Shown: positions 9,563 through 19,771, counted from the stretch's first letter. The stretch: 64,000 nt of DNA from Acinetobacter calcoaceticus (GCF_900520355.1 NZ_LS999521.1:3286001-3350000), one strand, 5' to 3'. Made by a program: numbers and translations. Notes: a model not told the origin generated them from the letters alone.

Positions 9563-10939
9563 TTAAATTTTTTCAAATAGTGCAATGGATTCAACATGTT
9601 CTGTATGCGTAAACATGTCCATCACAGCTGCTTTTTTTAACTGGTAACCATGCTGTACCAAAACACCCGCATCCCTTGCCAGTGTAGCTGGGCTACATGA
9701 TATATAAACGATTCTTTTTGCTCCAAAATTTGATACATACTGCATAATTTCAAATGCACCAGCACGAGGAGGATCAATCAATAATGCATCAAATCCTTGA
9801 TTTGCCCAAGAATGATGCGAAAAATCTTTTGTTAAATCTTGTGAAAAGAAGGTTGCCTGCACCAAACTATTGCATTTTGCATTAGCTGTTGCGCGCCTCA
9901 CCATTTCTTCACTCCCTTCCACACCAACAACCTGACCACTCTCACCAACACATCGTGCTAACGGAAGCGAGAAATTGCCTAAACCACAAAATAGATCAAG
10001 TACTTTTTCACCTGATTGCAATTGAAGCAATTCACATGCCAATTGAACCATTTGTTCATTTACTGTGGCATTGACCTGAGTAAAATCCAATGGCGAAAAA
10101 GCAAAATTTACATTAAACCTCTCTAAGGCATAATGTAAACGTGAAGCGCCTTTTTCATCATCAATACGATGAATACTTTCAGGGCCCTTAGGCTGCAAAT
10201 ACAACTGCCACCCCTTGTCTAACGCAAATTGCTTTAATTGGTTGACATCAGAATTGTTTAATTTTTCTATATGACGAACCAATAAAGAAATTTCATGATC
10301 ACCTTTTGCTAATTCTACATGACCAATGTGTGCTTTGCCTTTTAGACTTTGGAGTAAAATACGCAACTCAGGCAAGCTATTTGATAGTTTTTCATCCAAA
10401 ACACTACAACTATGGATATATGTTAATCGATTACTATGATGTTCACGAAACCCCATAATTAAGCGATCTGGCTTTGGCAAATAGCGCACGCCAATTCGTG
10501 CTCGACGACGATAATCACTTTGTAAAGATCGAATCGGCTCTAGCCACTGTTCAGGTTGAATACCTGCAAAGTGCTGTAAATGTGATTGGAGCACACTTTG
10601 CTTTAAACGGATTTGTTCATCAGGATGGATATGCTGCATGCTACAGCCACCGCAAATACCATAATGAGGACAAATTGCTTCTATACGATGAGTTGAAGGC
10701 TCTCCTAACAACTGCACCATCTCAGCCTCTTCAAGACGCTTCGCTTGATGGGTAATTTGAGCCTTTACAGTTTCTCCAGGCAAGGCATAGCGAATAAAAA
10801 CTTTTTTGCCATGCTTATCTGCGGGGTGGTCAGGATGAGAACCATAATGCGCAATTCCCCGCCCCTCATGAGAAAGTGTTTCAACTTGAAAAATATATTC
10901 AGGTTGTTGGGGCTTGCGAGATTTGGCTTGTTGTTTCAA
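9563..10939 (-). CDS. rlmD: 23S rRNA (uracil-1939-C5)-methyltransferase RlmD
   Basis: SAM-dependent m5U methyltransferase of 458 residues. It has an N-terminal TRAM-like segment, the Fe-S cysteine cluster [14 protein letters not shown], the SAM loop [16 protein letters not shown] and the catalytic/product-release segment [14 protein letters not shown]. The start is a TTG at 10939 with AGG about eight bases upstream. No ATG is available near the N-terminus. It is followed by relA, the classical rumA-relA order. Confidence 0.94.
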   Translation of the reverse strand: MKQQAKSRKPQQPEYIFQVETLSHEGRGIAHYGSHPDHPADKHGKKVFIRYALPGETVKAQITHQAKRLEEAEMVQLLGEPSTHRIEAICPHYGICGGCSMQHIHPDEQIRLKQSVLQSHLQHFAGIQPEQWLEPIRSLQSDYRRRARIGVRYLPKPDRLIMGFREHHSNRLTYIHSCSVLDEKLSNSLPELRILLQSLKGKAHIGHVELAKGDHEISLLVRHIEKLNNSDVNQLKQFALDKGWQLYLQPKGPESIHRIDDEKGASRLHYALERFNVNFAFSPLDFTQVNATVNEQMVQLACELLQLQSGEKVLDLFCGLGNFSLPLARCVGESGQVVGVEGSEEMVRRATANAKCNSLVQATFFSQDLTKDFSHHSWANQGFDALLIDPPRAGAFEIMQYVSNFGAKRIVYISCSPATLARDAGVLVQHGYQLKKAAVMDMFTHTEHVESIALFEKI

Positions 10940-10948
10940 AGGATGAAC

Positions 10949-11767
10949 CTAAAAATCTAAAGGATTAAAATAATGTGAAGTAAATTCAGTATGTTTCGAG
11001 GTACGTTCCCATACTTCAAGAAAATCTGCTTGCTGAGGAATATTTTTCAAATAATCAATACTAGAGTTTACCCAATCATTATGCTCATCGACAGTTAATT
11101 GTCCTTTTAATAACAACCAACGTACATAGACGAACCACGTATTAAGTACATCTCCTTCACAATAGCTGGTCAGTTTTAACCACTGCTGCGTACGGACATA
11201 TTCTGGTACATGATAACCCGACTCACCGCGCTTACCCGGCAAACCTAAAATACAGGCAATATCATCAAGCTTTTGAAAATTACGCCCGTTAAACATTGCC
11301 ATCACATCCATTAAATCGATGTGGCGATGGTGATAACGGTTTTGGTAATTATTAAAACGCTTCTGGCTATCAATCTCGCCTTGATCAAAGAGGCCCGGTG
11401 CAGAAAGCCCATGATACATCGCACGGAATAGAATGACAGGTAAATCAAATTGCGAACCATTCCAACTCACTAAAGTCGGATGACGCTTATCAAAAATTGA
11501 CAAGAACTTCTGCAAAATCTCAGCTTCAGAATATTGTTCTCGACTAAAAGAAAACAATCTAAAACCTGACTCATCAATCCATAGGCCAGAAATACAAACA
11601 ATTTCATGCAAAGGTAACCGTTGAAAATCCACACCTGATTCTTGACGGCGCAGTTTAGTCAATGCTTGCTCTACATCAGCCTCTGGTAAATCAAGATGAT
11701 ATAAATGCGCTCCCGCTTTTAAATCAGTTAAAGTTTCAATATCAAAAACTAAGGTAGGGAAACGCAT
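10949..11767 (-). CDS. PolB-like 3'-5' exonuclease
   Basis: 272 residues with a DnaQ/RNase H-like fold: LVFDIETLTD (ExoI, catalytic D and E), LVSWNGSQFDLPVI (ExoII) and a later YCEGDVLNTWFVYVR (ExoIII-like YxxxD). This is the layout of the predicted PolB-like exonuclease family (DNA_pol_B_exo2). Its cellular role is not established; nucleic-acid repair or RNA turnover is possible. Start set at the ATG at 11767, with GAGAG five bases upstream. It follows cysM by 12 bases and precedes rlmD by nine, so all three may share a transcript. Confidence 0.82.
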   Translation of the reverse strand: MRFPTLVFDIETLTDLKAGAHLYHLDLPEADVEQALTKLRRQESGVDFQRLPLHEIVCISGLWIDESGFRLFSFSREQYSEAEILQKFLSIFDKRHPTLVSWNGSQFDLPVILFRAMYHGLSAPGLFDQGEIDSQKRFNNYQNRYHHRHIDLMDVMAMFNGRNFQKLDDIACILGLPGKRGESGYHVPEYVRTQQWLKLTSYCEGDVLNTWFVYVRWLLLKGQLTVDEHNDWVNSSIDYLKNIPQQADFLEVWERTSKHTEFTSHYFNPLDF

Positions 11768-11779
11768 TATTTCTCTCAA

Positions 11780-12712
11780 TTATGAGTTGTCATCCTGTAC
11801 TGAAAACAATCCTGTAGACAAGTAGCGGTCGCCACGGTCACAGATAATGCAAACAATAACAGCATCTGAATTTTCTTCTGCAATCTTGACGGATGCCCAT
11901 ACTGCACCACCTGAAGATGTACCCGCACTGATACCTTCCATACGTGCTAATTTACGCATGGTTTTTTCAGCATCAATTTGTGGAATATCAATAGTACGAT
12001 CCACACGGCTACTATCAAAAATAGTAGGTAAATATTCTTTTGGCCAACGGCGAATACCAGCAATACTTGATCCATCTGCTGGTTGTAAACCAACAATCTG
12101 AATATCTGGATTTTGTTCTTTTAAATATTTAGAAACGCCCATAATAGTACCTGTTGTACCCATTGAGCTTACAAAATGGGTGATTTTCCCACCTGTTTGT
12201 TTCCAGATTTCAGGACCAGTCGTTAAGTAATGAGCTTCAACATTGTCGGGATTACCAAACTGGTTTAAAACGTGACCTTTACCTTCTTTTTCCATTTGCA
12301 AGGCTAAATCACGTGCACCTTCCATGCCTTGCTGGGGCGTTACTTCAATCAGCTCTGCACCATAAGCCAGCATCGCATCTTTACGCTCCTGACTCATGTT
12401 GTTCGGCATAATAAGTTTCATTTTATAGCCACGCATTGCAGCAACCATTGCCAAAGCAATACCCGTGTTTCCACTGGTTGCCTCAATCAAGGTGTCGCCA
12501 GGCTTAATTTGACCACGTTTCTCTGCCTGCATAATCATGTTATATGCAGGACGGTCTTTTACAGAACCTGCCGGATTATTACCTTCTAATTTTGCTAAGA
12601 CTGTCGCTTGCGTATGAGAAGCTAATCGCTGCAAACGAACTAGAGGTGTCTTACCTACATAGTAATCTAACAAAAATTCGTCGGCTAAAAAGTCAGGTTG
12701 CGTATTACTCAT
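11780..12712 (-). CDS. cysM: Cysteine synthase B (O-acetylserine sulfhydrylase B)
   Basis: PLP enzyme making cysteine from O-acetylserine and sulfide or thiosulfate. 310 residues from the ATG at 12712 (AGGTG six bases upstream). Key parts are GKTPLVRLQRLA, the PLP lysine in NNPAGSVKDRPA, the substrate loop EATSGNTGIALA and the phosphate-binding turn SSMGTTGTIMGVS. The NNPAGSVKDRPA sequence and length favour CysM over CysK. It diverges from gacS across 172 bp. Confidence 0.94.
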   Translation of the reverse strand: MSNTQPDFLADEFLLDYYVGKTPLVRLQRLASHTQATVLAKLEGNNPAGSVKDRPAYNMIMQAEKRGQIKPGDTLIEATSGNTGIALAMVAAMRGYKMKLIMPNNMSQERKDAMLAYGAELIEVTPQQGMEGARDLALQMEKEGKGHVLNQFGNPDNVEAHYLTTGPEIWKQTGGKITHFVSSMGTTGTIMGVSKYLKEQNPDIQIVGLQPADGSSIAGIRRWPKEYLPTIFDSSRVDRTIDIPQIDAEKTMRKLARMEGISAGTSSGGAVWASVKIAEENSDAVIVCIICDRGDRYLSTGLFSVQDDNS

Positions 12713-12884
12713 GATCAACACCTATATCGAGGTGGGCCTATTGTATGAAAAAATGCTCGTTACTGCACCCATTTCAATATGCTTTTTCATAAAAGCGATT
12801 AAAGCTCGGTCATTTATAAAATGCCGTCTGTTTTAAAATAAAGCGTGATAAGATGCCGTACAGAGAGATAAATCTGATGTAGCC

Positions 12885-15692
12885 ATGTCTAATTTCAATA
12901 AAACCTTATCGAAACGCTTACGTCTGAATCATGCATATGGGCAATTGATTGCTCTAATTTTTGTGCCGATTATGATTTTAACAGGGGTCGGTGCTTTTCT
13001 GGTTTTAACTGAAACGACACATTCGGTAAAACAGCAACAGCTACATCACGCCTCAGCAATTTTAGCTCGCTACAACCAAATTGCGAAAGACTTGTATACG
13101 CTGGTTGAACTACAGCCCGATGAATACGATCATGCCCAGCACATCATGCAAAGCATGTTTAGCGAAAAAAATGTAAAACGCGCAGTACTCATCGATAACA
13201 ATGGGCAGACTTATTTAAGTATTGGTTATCGTGATAATCGTTATTGGCCTAGTTTCCCCAATAGTAATAGTTTTTTTGGTCCTATTTCCCATAATAAAAA
13301 TAACATTTATGGGCTTCGTATCATTAACAGTCCAGGAAAAGCGCAGGTCTGGTTAGTGATTGAAATGGATAACCAACCTCTAGAGCTGGCACGTTATCGC
13401 ATTCTGATTGCCCTCGTCATTACTGGATTAATGACCCTACTATTACTTTTACTTTGCTTGAATTTTTATTCTCGTCGCTGGATTGCGCCGATGTATGAAA
13501 TTCGCATGCAGTTACAACGTCTAAATGCAGATACTCTAGACCAACACCTAGTCATTAATAGTACTGGGGAGCTACGCTTACTACAGCGTGATATTGCAAA
13601 TGTTGTTAAGCGATTACACTTTAGCTTTTTAGAGTTAAAAGAACACACTGAACAAACTGAAGAAGACTTACGCAGAACATTAGATACCTTAGAAGTTCAA
13701 AACATTACCTATCGTCAAGCACGTGACCAAGCGATTTCATCAAACCAAGCAAAGTCAGTTTTCCTTGCCAATATTAGTCACGAGCTTCGAACACCTCTCA
13801 ACAGTATTGATGGCTTTATTCATTTATTGCTTCGTCAACAAAATTTAAATAACGAACAAAACCTTTATCTACAAACCATTCGCAAGTCATCTGCCCATTT
13901 ATTGGCATTAATTAACGATGTATTAGATTTCTCAAAAATTGATGCGGGTAAGTTAGAGCTTGAAACAGCGCCATTCGACTTAGAAGAAGCCATTTTTGAT
14001 GTTATGGATATGCTGTCGCCTTTGGCTGCTCAAAAACATATCGCCATGGCTTTTTACTATGCGGACAATATTCCACAGCAAGTGATTGGTGATGCTTTAC
14101 GCTTCAAGCAAATTCTGACCAACTTGATTTCTAATGCCATTAAGTTCACTCCAGATGGTGAAATTATTGTTCGTGTTCGTATGGAACATGATGATATTGG
14201 GCAATGCCTACTTCATTTTAGCGTTCAAGATAGTGGTATTGGCTTAAGTGGCACCGACCGTAAAAAATTATTTGAATCATTCTCTCAAGGCGATGCATCA
14301 GTTACACGTCAATTTGGCGGTACAGGTTTAGGTCTTGCGATCTCTAAACAGCTTGTTCATCTCATGCATGGTCAAATTGGCTTTGAGGATAATCAGGAAC
14401 GTGCACCAACAGAAAAAGGCTCAACCTTCTGGTTTACAGCACAATTTGTAGTAGATGAAGATTACGAGATCGAACACCCACACTTTGAGCATTTACAAGT
14501 GGTGTCTTATCTTGCTCATCCTGCTACAGCAAGTGTTTTACGTTATTATCTTGAAAACTACCATGTTCCTCACATCGAAACTCAATCGATTCTGGACTTA
14601 TTTAGTCGCTTAAAACATCTTGATCAGAAAGATAATACATGGCTTATCGTTGATCATAGCGGTGATACGGAAGCATTATTAAAAGAAATCCGTAGCCGTT
14701 ATCAAGGTAATTTAGCAGTCTATGGTTATCAAATGACGCTTGAGCCGAACATGCTCAATGAATACCGCGCTCGTCCGCTATATCAACCATTAAGTCGAAG
14801 TGGACTCATTCAATTATTAAGTAACCAACCTATTTTTGAAGAGGAACAACAAGACTTCAATGGTCAGGGTTTACACATTCTGGCAGTAGATGACCATTTA
14901 CCAAACTTAATTGTTTTAGAAGCTTTGTTGGGTGAATTAAACGTTAAAACAACCAAAGCGTTAAGTGGTCAAGAAGCACTTAACCTTATTCAAGAACGAA
15001 TTGACCAGAAACTTAAACCATTTGATTTAGTGTTTATGGATATTCAAATGCCGGTTATGTCGGGCATTGATACCACACGTGCTATTCGTTCTTTAGAGTC
15101 GACACTCGACGGGGAAATGCAGCTTCCAATTATTGCGTTAACGGCCCATGCCCTTGCCGATGAAAAACAAAAACTCCTTAAAGTAGGCATGAATGACTAT
15201 GTCACCAAGCCAATTCAAATGGATCAAATCATCCAGATCTTAACGCAATGGACTAAAAACAACTTTACAGCAAAAGCCATAGATAAAGACCACCTTGTAG
15301 TTGCAGAAGCTTTAGACCCACAAATTTTAAACTGGCAACAAAGTTTGCAACTCGCAGCAAATAAAGAAGACTTAGCACAAGATCTCCTCAAAATGTTAGT
15401 TGATAGTTTTCCAACTGAGCTAGACGAAATGCAGCAGCTCATTGAGCTTGAAGACTTCCCTCAACTTGAGCATGTTTTACATCGCCTGTATGGTGCCACT
15501 CGCTATGTAGGTGCCCCGAAACTCCAACAAGTTACTGGTGACTTTGAGCAATTCATTTCAACGCTACGTAAAGAACGCCGTATAGCAGATGAAGGCTTCA
15601 TTGAAGAGGTCATGCAACGCTTTAATGAATTAGGTCTTGTTGTTAAAGAGGTAGAAAGTGCTGCTCTTCAGATCTTGGTAACACCTGACTAA
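12885..15692 (+). CDS. gacS: Hybrid sensor histidine kinase GacS/BarA
   Basis: Tripartite hybrid kinase of 935 residues. Order: TM1 (about 20-42), periplasmic sensor, TM2 (about 168-192), HAMP linker, HisKA with phospho-His299 in NISHELRTPLNS, HATPase (NAIKFTPDG, SGIGLS, GGTGLGLAIS), receiver with Asp719 in FMDIQMPVMSG, and a C-terminal HPt with His866 in HRLYGA. In Pseudomonas and Acinetobacter, GacS/GacA governs virulence, biofilm and aromatic catabolism; GacA is not in this window. All phosphorelay residues are present. It lies next to cysM on the opposite strand. I see no clear Shine-Dalgarno before the ATG. Confidence 0.94.
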   Translation: MSNFNKTLSKRLRLNHAYGQLIALIFVPIMILTGVGAFLVLTETTHSVKQQQLHHASAILARYNQIAKDLYTLVELQPDEYDHAQHIMQSMFSEKNVKRAVLIDNNGQTYLSIGYRDNRYWPSFPNSNSFFGPISHNKNNIYGLRIINSPGKAQVWLVIEMDNQPLELARYRILIALVITGLMTLLLLLLCLNFYSRRWIAPMYEIRMQLQRLNADTLDQHLVINSTGELRLLQRDIANVVKRLHFSFLELKEHTEQTEEDLRRTLDTLEVQNITYRQARDQAISSNQAKSVFLANISHELRTPLNSIDGFIHLLLRQQNLNNEQNLYLQTIRKSSAHLLALINDVLDFSKIDAGKLELETAPFDLEEAIFDVMDMLSPLAAQKHIAMAFYYADNIPQQVIGDALRFKQILTNLISNAIKFTPDGEIIVRVRMEHDDIGQCLLHFSVQDSGIGLSGTDRKKLFESFSQGDASVTRQFGGTGLGLAISKQLVHLMHGQIGFEDNQERAPTEKGSTFWFTAQFVVDEDYEIEHPHFEHLQVVSYLAHPATASVLRYYLENYHVPHIETQSILDLFSRLKHLDQKDNTWLIVDHSGDTEALLKEIRSRYQGNLAVYGYQMTLEPNMLNEYRARPLYQPLSRSGLIQLLSNQPIFEEEQQDFNGQGLHILAVDDHLPNLIVLEALLGELNVKTTKALSGQEALNLIQERIDQKLKPFDLVFMDIQMPVMSGIDTTRAIRSLESTLDGEMQLPIIALTAHALADEKQKLLKVGMNDYVTKPIQMDQIIQILTQWTKNNFTAKAIDKDHLVVAEALDPQILNWQQSLQLAANKEDLAQDLLKMLVDSFPTELDEMQQLIELEDFPQLEHVLHRLYGATRYVGAPKLQQVTGDFEQFISTLRKERRIADEGFIEEVMQRFNELGLVVKEVESAALQILVTPD

Positions 15693-15786
15693 CATATCGA
15701 CCAAATAGGCATGACTGAGCTGTCATGTTTCCAGATTACAGCCATGTTATGCTCCGTTCATCTATAAAAAAAGAAGCGGGAATCTC

Positions 15787-16575
15787 ATGGCACTCTTACG
15801 TATTGAAAAAAATAATGGCATTGCAACGGTATATTTAAACCGTCCTGACAAACGCAATGCGATGAGTTTTGCTCTATTAAAAGAGTTAGTTTCAACTGCA
15901 AAAGCAATTAAAAAGGATCGAGATATCCGCTGTGTTATTTTGACAGGCGAAGGAAATGTGTTTAGTGCTGGCATTGATTTATCTGACCTTAACAATCCCA
16001 AAAACTCTGCTTTTGCCATTTGGGAACTTATAAAACCCGGACAAAGCCTTTTTCAAAAAGCATTTCTGACTTGGCAGAATTTACCTGTCCCTGTTATTGC
16101 GGCACTAGAAGGATATTGTTTCGGTGCGGGCATGCAACTTGCCTTGGCTGCCGACATCCGAATTTCTCATCCAGAAACAAAAATGTCGATTATGGAAAGC
16201 CGCTGGGGTTTAGTTCCTGATATGGGACTTACTCGTTCATTAAAAGGTTTAATTAGCGTTGACCTTGCAAAAGAACTCACCTTAACTGCCCGTGTTTTTG
16301 ATGGGAATTATGCAAAAGAAATTGGTCTTATAACTCATTTAAGTGACACTCCTTTAGAGAGAGCAAATGAGATTGCCTCTGAAATGTTGCAGCGCTCCCC
16401 CGATGCCCTCACTGCGGCAAAACGTGTACTTGATGCAATGGAACATCAACCAGAAAAATCATTACGTCTAGAAAAAATCTGGCAACTCAAATTATTACTT
16501 GGTAAAAATAGCAAACTTGCTCGTAAAAAAGACAAACATCCTGAAGTTGAATTTTTACCACGCCAATATAAATAA
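15787..16575 (+). CDS. Enoyl-CoA hydratase/isomerase (crotonase) family protein
   Basis: 262 residues. Oxyanion-hole segments are NRPDKRNAMSFALL and GNVFSAGIDLSDLN; the second is EGYCFGAGMQLALAADI, followed by ESRWGLVPDMG. The usual catalytic glutamates of true enoyl-CoA hydratases are not clearly both in place, so dehydration, isomerisation or another CoA-thioester reaction are all possible. CGGGA lies six bases before the ATG. It starts a three-gene run with a beta-hydroxyacid dehydrogenase and a hydroxypyruvate isomerase-like protein, suggesting small-acid catabolism. Confidence 0.85.
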   Translation: MALLRIEKNNGIATVYLNRPDKRNAMSFALLKELVSTAKAIKKDRDIRCVILTGEGNVFSAGIDLSDLNNPKNSAFAIWELIKPGQSLFQKAFLTWQNLPVPVIAALEGYCFGAGMQLALAADIRISHPETKMSIMESRWGLVPDMGLTRSLKGLISVDLAKELTLTARVFDGNYAKEIGLITHLSDTPLERANEIASEMLQRSPDALTAAKRVLDAMEHQPEKSLRLEKIWQLKLLLGKNSKLARKKDKHPEVEFLPRQYK

Positions 16576-16586
16576 GAGCTCAGACT

Positions 16587-17456
16587 ATGAATTTTGATCG
16601 CAATACTCCTATTGCTTTTTTAGGCATAGGACTAATGGGAAGCCGGATGGCTACCCGTTTGATTCAGGCAGGTTTTCAAGTTGCTGTATGGAATAGAACA
16701 TCCTCCGCCTGTGAAGAACTTATTGATATCGGTGCACAACCTTTAGAACTTTCAAATATTGGTGAGTATCCAGTTGTTTTAATCTGCCTAGCAGATGACA
16801 CAGCAGTAGAAGCAGTATTTGAACAAATTCAGCCGAACTTAAAAGCTGAGCAGGTTATTGTTGATTTCTCAAGCTTATCCGTTGCTGTAACAAAAACGCT
16901 TGCTCAAGCAACGAGTTCACAAAATGTAAAATGGATTGACTCCCCTGTATCAGGCGGAACAGTGGGTGCCGAACAAGGCACACTTGTCATCTTTGCAGGG
17001 GGTGATGCCCAAACTATTACAGATCTGACTCCTATTTATAATGTTCTATCCCAACGCGTGACCCGAATGGGAAATACAGGAACCGGCCAAGCCACCAAAA
17101 TTTGTAATCAACTCATTGTTGCAGCTAACAGCGCTCTTATTGCAGAGGCGGTCGCACTTGCAGATCGAGCTGGTGTAGACACAAAGCTACTCGCTCCTGC
17201 CTTAGCGGGTGGTTTTGCGGACTCTAAACCCTTTCAAATTCTCACTCCTCGCATGGCAACTCATACATTTGAACCAATTCAGTGGAAAGTTCAAACATTA
17301 TCTAAAGATCTTAACAACGCAGTAACATTGGCTAACAATGTTAATTTAGACCTCCCAGTTGCACAAAAAGCTCTATTACAGCTACAAACTCACCAAAAAA
17401 ATGGCTTTGCTGAGAAAGATTTAGCTACTATGATTCAATTAGTAGAGCAAAAATAA
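16587..17456 (+). CDS. Beta-hydroxyacid dehydrogenase (3-hydroxyisobutyrate / tartronate semialdehyde reductase type)
   Basis: 289-residue NAD(P)-dependent oxidoreductase. Visible are the Rossmann loop FLGIGLMGSRMATRL, the substrate-binding DSPVSGGTVGAEQGTL and the catalytic lysine in GQATKICNQL. NRTSSA after the second strand, with Arg, suggests NADP(H). The neighbouring Hyi-like isomerase makes tartronate semialdehyde reduction (GlxR/GarR role) plausible; 3-hydroxyisobutyrate oxidation, as in valine breakdown with the crotonase upstream, is the rival. Starts 11 bases after the crotonase gene. Confidence 0.85.
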   Translation: MNFDRNTPIAFLGIGLMGSRMATRLIQAGFQVAVWNRTSSACEELIDIGAQPLELSNIGEYPVVLICLADDTAVEAVFEQIQPNLKAEQVIVDFSSLSVAVTKTLAQATSSQNVKWIDSPVSGGTVGAEQGTLVIFAGGDAQTITDLTPIYNVLSQRVTRMGNTGTGQATKICNQLIVAANSALIAEAVALADRAGVDTKLLAPALAGGFADSKPFQILTPRMATHTFEPIQWKVQTLSKDLNNAVTLANNVNLDLPVAQKALLQLQTHQKNGFAEKDLATMIQLVEQK

Positions 17457-17469
17457 ACGGAGTTTGAGT

Positions 17470-18264
17470 ATGGGTCGTCTTGCAGTCAATTTATCCATGA
17501 TTTTTACCGAAGTTCCTTTAATTGAACGCTTTGCTCTGGCCCATGCACAGGGCTTTGAAAATGTAGAAATTCAATTCCCTTACGAATTGGAAATTTCTGA
17601 AATTCAAACCCAACTTGAACGCTACAATCTTAACTTGTGTCTGATTAATGTCCCAGCAGGCGATCTGATGCAAGGCGGAAATGGGTTGGCAGGTGTACCC
17701 GGTCAAGAAATAGCTTTTCATGAAGCCTTAGAATTAGCAATTAGCTATGCCACTACTTTAAAAGTTCCTCGTATCAATATTTTGGCAGGCAAACAACCAT
17801 TAGATACCGACCTACTTCCTTGCTTAAAAACATTAGCAAGTAATTTAAAGCTTGCATGCAATTTACTCAGTGAACACGACATAGAACCTGTTATTGAAAT
17901 GATTAACGGGACAGATATGCCACGCTTTTTAGTACAGAATATTGCTCAGGCACAAGAAATGTTAGAAGCAGTAAATCATCCTTCTCTAAAAATGCAATAT
18001 GACTGCTATCACATGGCAATGATGGGCGAAGATATACTTGAAGGATTACAAGAAAATATTAATTTAATTGGACATATTCAATTTGCAGACTGTCCGGGCC
18101 GTCATGAGCCAGATACTGCTCAAATTCCTTATGAACAAATTTTTTCTTGGTTAAAGCAAAGCTCTTATCAAAACTATATTGCAGCAGAATATAAACCTGA
18201 AAATACTTCAAATCAGTCATTTACTTGGAAGAAAAAGTATTTTTCGGATGATGTAAATATATAA
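17470..18264 (+). CDS. Hydroxypyruvate isomerase family protein (xylose isomerase-like TIM barrel)
   Basis: 264 residues from the ATG at 17470 (CGGAG eight bases upstream; an in-frame TTG lies two codons before). It has the AP-endonuclease-2/xylose isomerase-like barrel pattern: GFENVEIQFPYE, catalytic Glu in PVIEMINGTDMP, QYDCYHMAMM, HIQFADCPGRHEP and YIAAEYKP. These are the metal-ligand positions of Hyi. Next to a GlxR-like reductase it would interconvert hydroxypyruvate and tartronate semialdehyde. No glyoxylate carboligase is nearby, so the pathway is not fixed. Confidence 0.85.
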   Translation: MGRLAVNLSMIFTEVPLIERFALAHAQGFENVEIQFPYELEISEIQTQLERYNLNLCLINVPAGDLMQGGNGLAGVPGQEIAFHEALELAISYATTLKVPRINILAGKQPLDTDLLPCLKTLASNLKLACNLLSEHDIEPVIEMINGTDMPRFLVQNIAQAQEMLEAVNHPSLKMQYDCYHMAMMGEDILEGLQENINLIGHIQFADCPGRHEPDTAQIPYEQIFSWLKQSSYQNYIAAEYKPENTSNQSFTWKKKYFSDDVNI

Positions 18265-18345
18265 ACTGTTACGAGTTCTGTTTGAAATTCGGATCAAAAA
18301 CCACTATATTAGATAGTGAGTAATTGTCAGGAAAATATACCCTAT

Positions 18346-18747
18346 ATGAATTTAGAACCATCGCCCAGCGTGTCTAATTCTCACGATTTCGCAATGAATG
18401 CTTCAAGTAAAGACGTACAAGCTTGTCTCCAAGCAGTTCATGACGCTTTAATTGATGTAAAAGCAAAAGATATTCTCCAGTTAGATGTTAGCTCAATTAG
18501 CAATGTCTCTGATGCTATTGTAATTGCGAGCGGCACTTCTACTCGCCATGTCAAAGCACTCGCTGACAATGTTGCAGAAGAAGCTCGAAAAGCCGGTTTC
18601 CGCCCGATTGGTGTTGAAGGCGAACGAGATGCAGAATGGATCTTAATTGATCTCGGCTTTGTTGTAGTACATGTGATGCTACCAACAGCTCGTAAATTTT
18701 ATGATTTAGAAAGCTTATGGCGTACCACTCCAGAGTCGGTTGCTTAA
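18346..18747 (+). CDS. rsfS: Ribosomal silencing factor RsfS
   Basis: RsfS binds uL14 and blocks subunit joining during starvation. 133 residues with the Iojap-type core: DALIDVKAKDILQLDVSSIS, VIASGTSTRHVKALAD, GVEGERDAEWILIDLG, VVHVMLPTARKFYDLESLW. The start is the ATG at 18346, with AGGA about 13 bases upstream, somewhat far. A reading ten codons longer has no better support. Single gene ended by a strong terminator. Confidence 0.93.
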   Translation: MNLEPSPSVSNSHDFAMNASSKDVQACLQAVHDALIDVKAKDILQLDVSSISNVSDAIVIASGTSTRHVKALADNVAEEARKAGFRPIGVEGERDAEWILIDLGFVVVHVMLPTARKFYDLESLWRTTPESVA

Positions 18748-18760
18748 AATTTTGCTTTTA

Positions 18761-18790
18761 AAAAAAGCGGCTCTTTTGAGCCGCTTTTTT
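18761..18790 (+). terminator. Rho-independent terminator after rsfS
   Basis: A 13-bp perfect stem (six A's then GCGGCTC, paired with GAGCCGC then six T's) with a TTTT loop, 14 bases after the rsfS stop. Confidence 0.92.
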
Positions 18791-18906
18791 GTTTATCTGA
18801 CAGTCGTCAGCCACCTTTAAATTTGACATGACAAATTGTCAGATTTGCAGCAATATACACTTTCTTGAAGTCCCTACCAATAAATAGCATAACCGGAGTA
18901 CAGAAA

Positions 18907-19728
18907 GTGAAGATATTAATTACGGGCGCCAACACTGGTATTGGTTTCGCCACAGCAGAACAACTGGTTAAACAAGGGCAACATGTTATTTTAGCTTGCC
19001 GAAATCCAGAAAAAGCACAAGCTGCACAAAACAAATTACGTGCTCTTAACCAAGGACAAGTCGATTTAATTTCTCTCGATTTAAACAGTCTTGAATTAAC
19101 TCAAAAAGCTGCTAATGAGATTGCCGACCGCTATGGTAGCCTTGATGTACTCATTAACAATGCAGGGTTATTTGCCAAAACCAAACAGTTAACTGCCGAT
19201 GGTTTCGAGCAGCAATTTGGTGTGAATTATTTAGGCCATTTTTTACTAACTCAAAAACTACTTCCAGTTTTACAACAATCCCCTAAAGCACGGATTATTC
19301 ATCTCGCTTCTATTGCACATTGGGTTGGCTCAATTAAACCAAACAAATTTCGTGCAGAAGGTTTTTACAATCCCCTGTTCTATTATGGGCAATCGAAACT
19401 TGCAAATTTATTATTCAGCAATGCTTTAGCAGAACAACTAGCAGGTAGTTCAATCACCAATAATGCGTTGCATCCTGGCGGTGTCGCTTCTGATATTTAT
19501 CGTGACTTACCAAAACCTGTTTACGCTGCCATGAAATTAGGTTTAGTTCCCACTTCAGTTCCAGCAAATCTTATTACAGAAATGGCAACCGGAGATGCAT
19601 GGCAGAACCGTAACGGCGAATATGTCAGTGCGCATATGCCAGACTGGAGATCTTCACATGCTAAAAACCAGCAACTGGCACGTGATCTCTATCAAAAATC
19701 TATGGATCTTGTAGAAAAATTTCTTTAA
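18907..19728 (+). CDS. Short-chain dehydrogenase (retinol-dehydrogenase-like SDR)
   Basis: 273 residues starting VKILITGANTGIG from a GTG at 18907, with CGGAG eight bases upstream. A TTG-started reading 14 codons longer would include that Shine-Dalgarno and is rejected. Motifs: TGxxxGIG loop, ACRNPEKA (Arg suggests NADP(H)), NNAG, catalytic YYGQSKLAN (YxxxK) and LHPGGVASD. This pattern is typical of the RDH11-14/WWOX-like SDRs found in bacteria. Substrate unknown. Monocistronic, ending at the terminator shared with pntB. Confidence 0.85.
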   Translation: MKILITGANTGIGFATAEQLVKQGQHVILACRNPEKAQAAQNKLRALNQGQVDLISLDLNSLELTQKAANEIADRYGSLDVLINNAGLFAKTKQLTADGFEQQFGVNYLGHFLLTQKLLPVLQQSPKARIIHLASIAHWVGSIKPNKFRAEGFYNPLFYYGQSKLANLLFSNALAEQLAGSSITNNALHPGGVASDIYRDLPKPVYAAMKLGLVPTSVPANLITEMATGDAWQNRNGEYVSAHMPDWRSSHAKNQQLARDLYQKSMDLVEKFL

Positions 19729-19747
19729 AAAAAAATAAACCTAAATA

Positions 19748-19771
19748 AAAAGCCACCCGAGGGTGGCTTTT
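19748..19771. terminator. Bidirectional terminator between SDR gene and pntB
   Basis: AAAAGCCACCC paired with GGGTGGCTTTT around a GA centre. A- and T-runs flank both sides, so it can stop both convergent genes. Confidence 0.88.

Noticed and set aside
15710-15727. CATGAC/GTCATG repeat after gacS as terminator
   Set aside because: Short stem and only three T's after it; not convincing.
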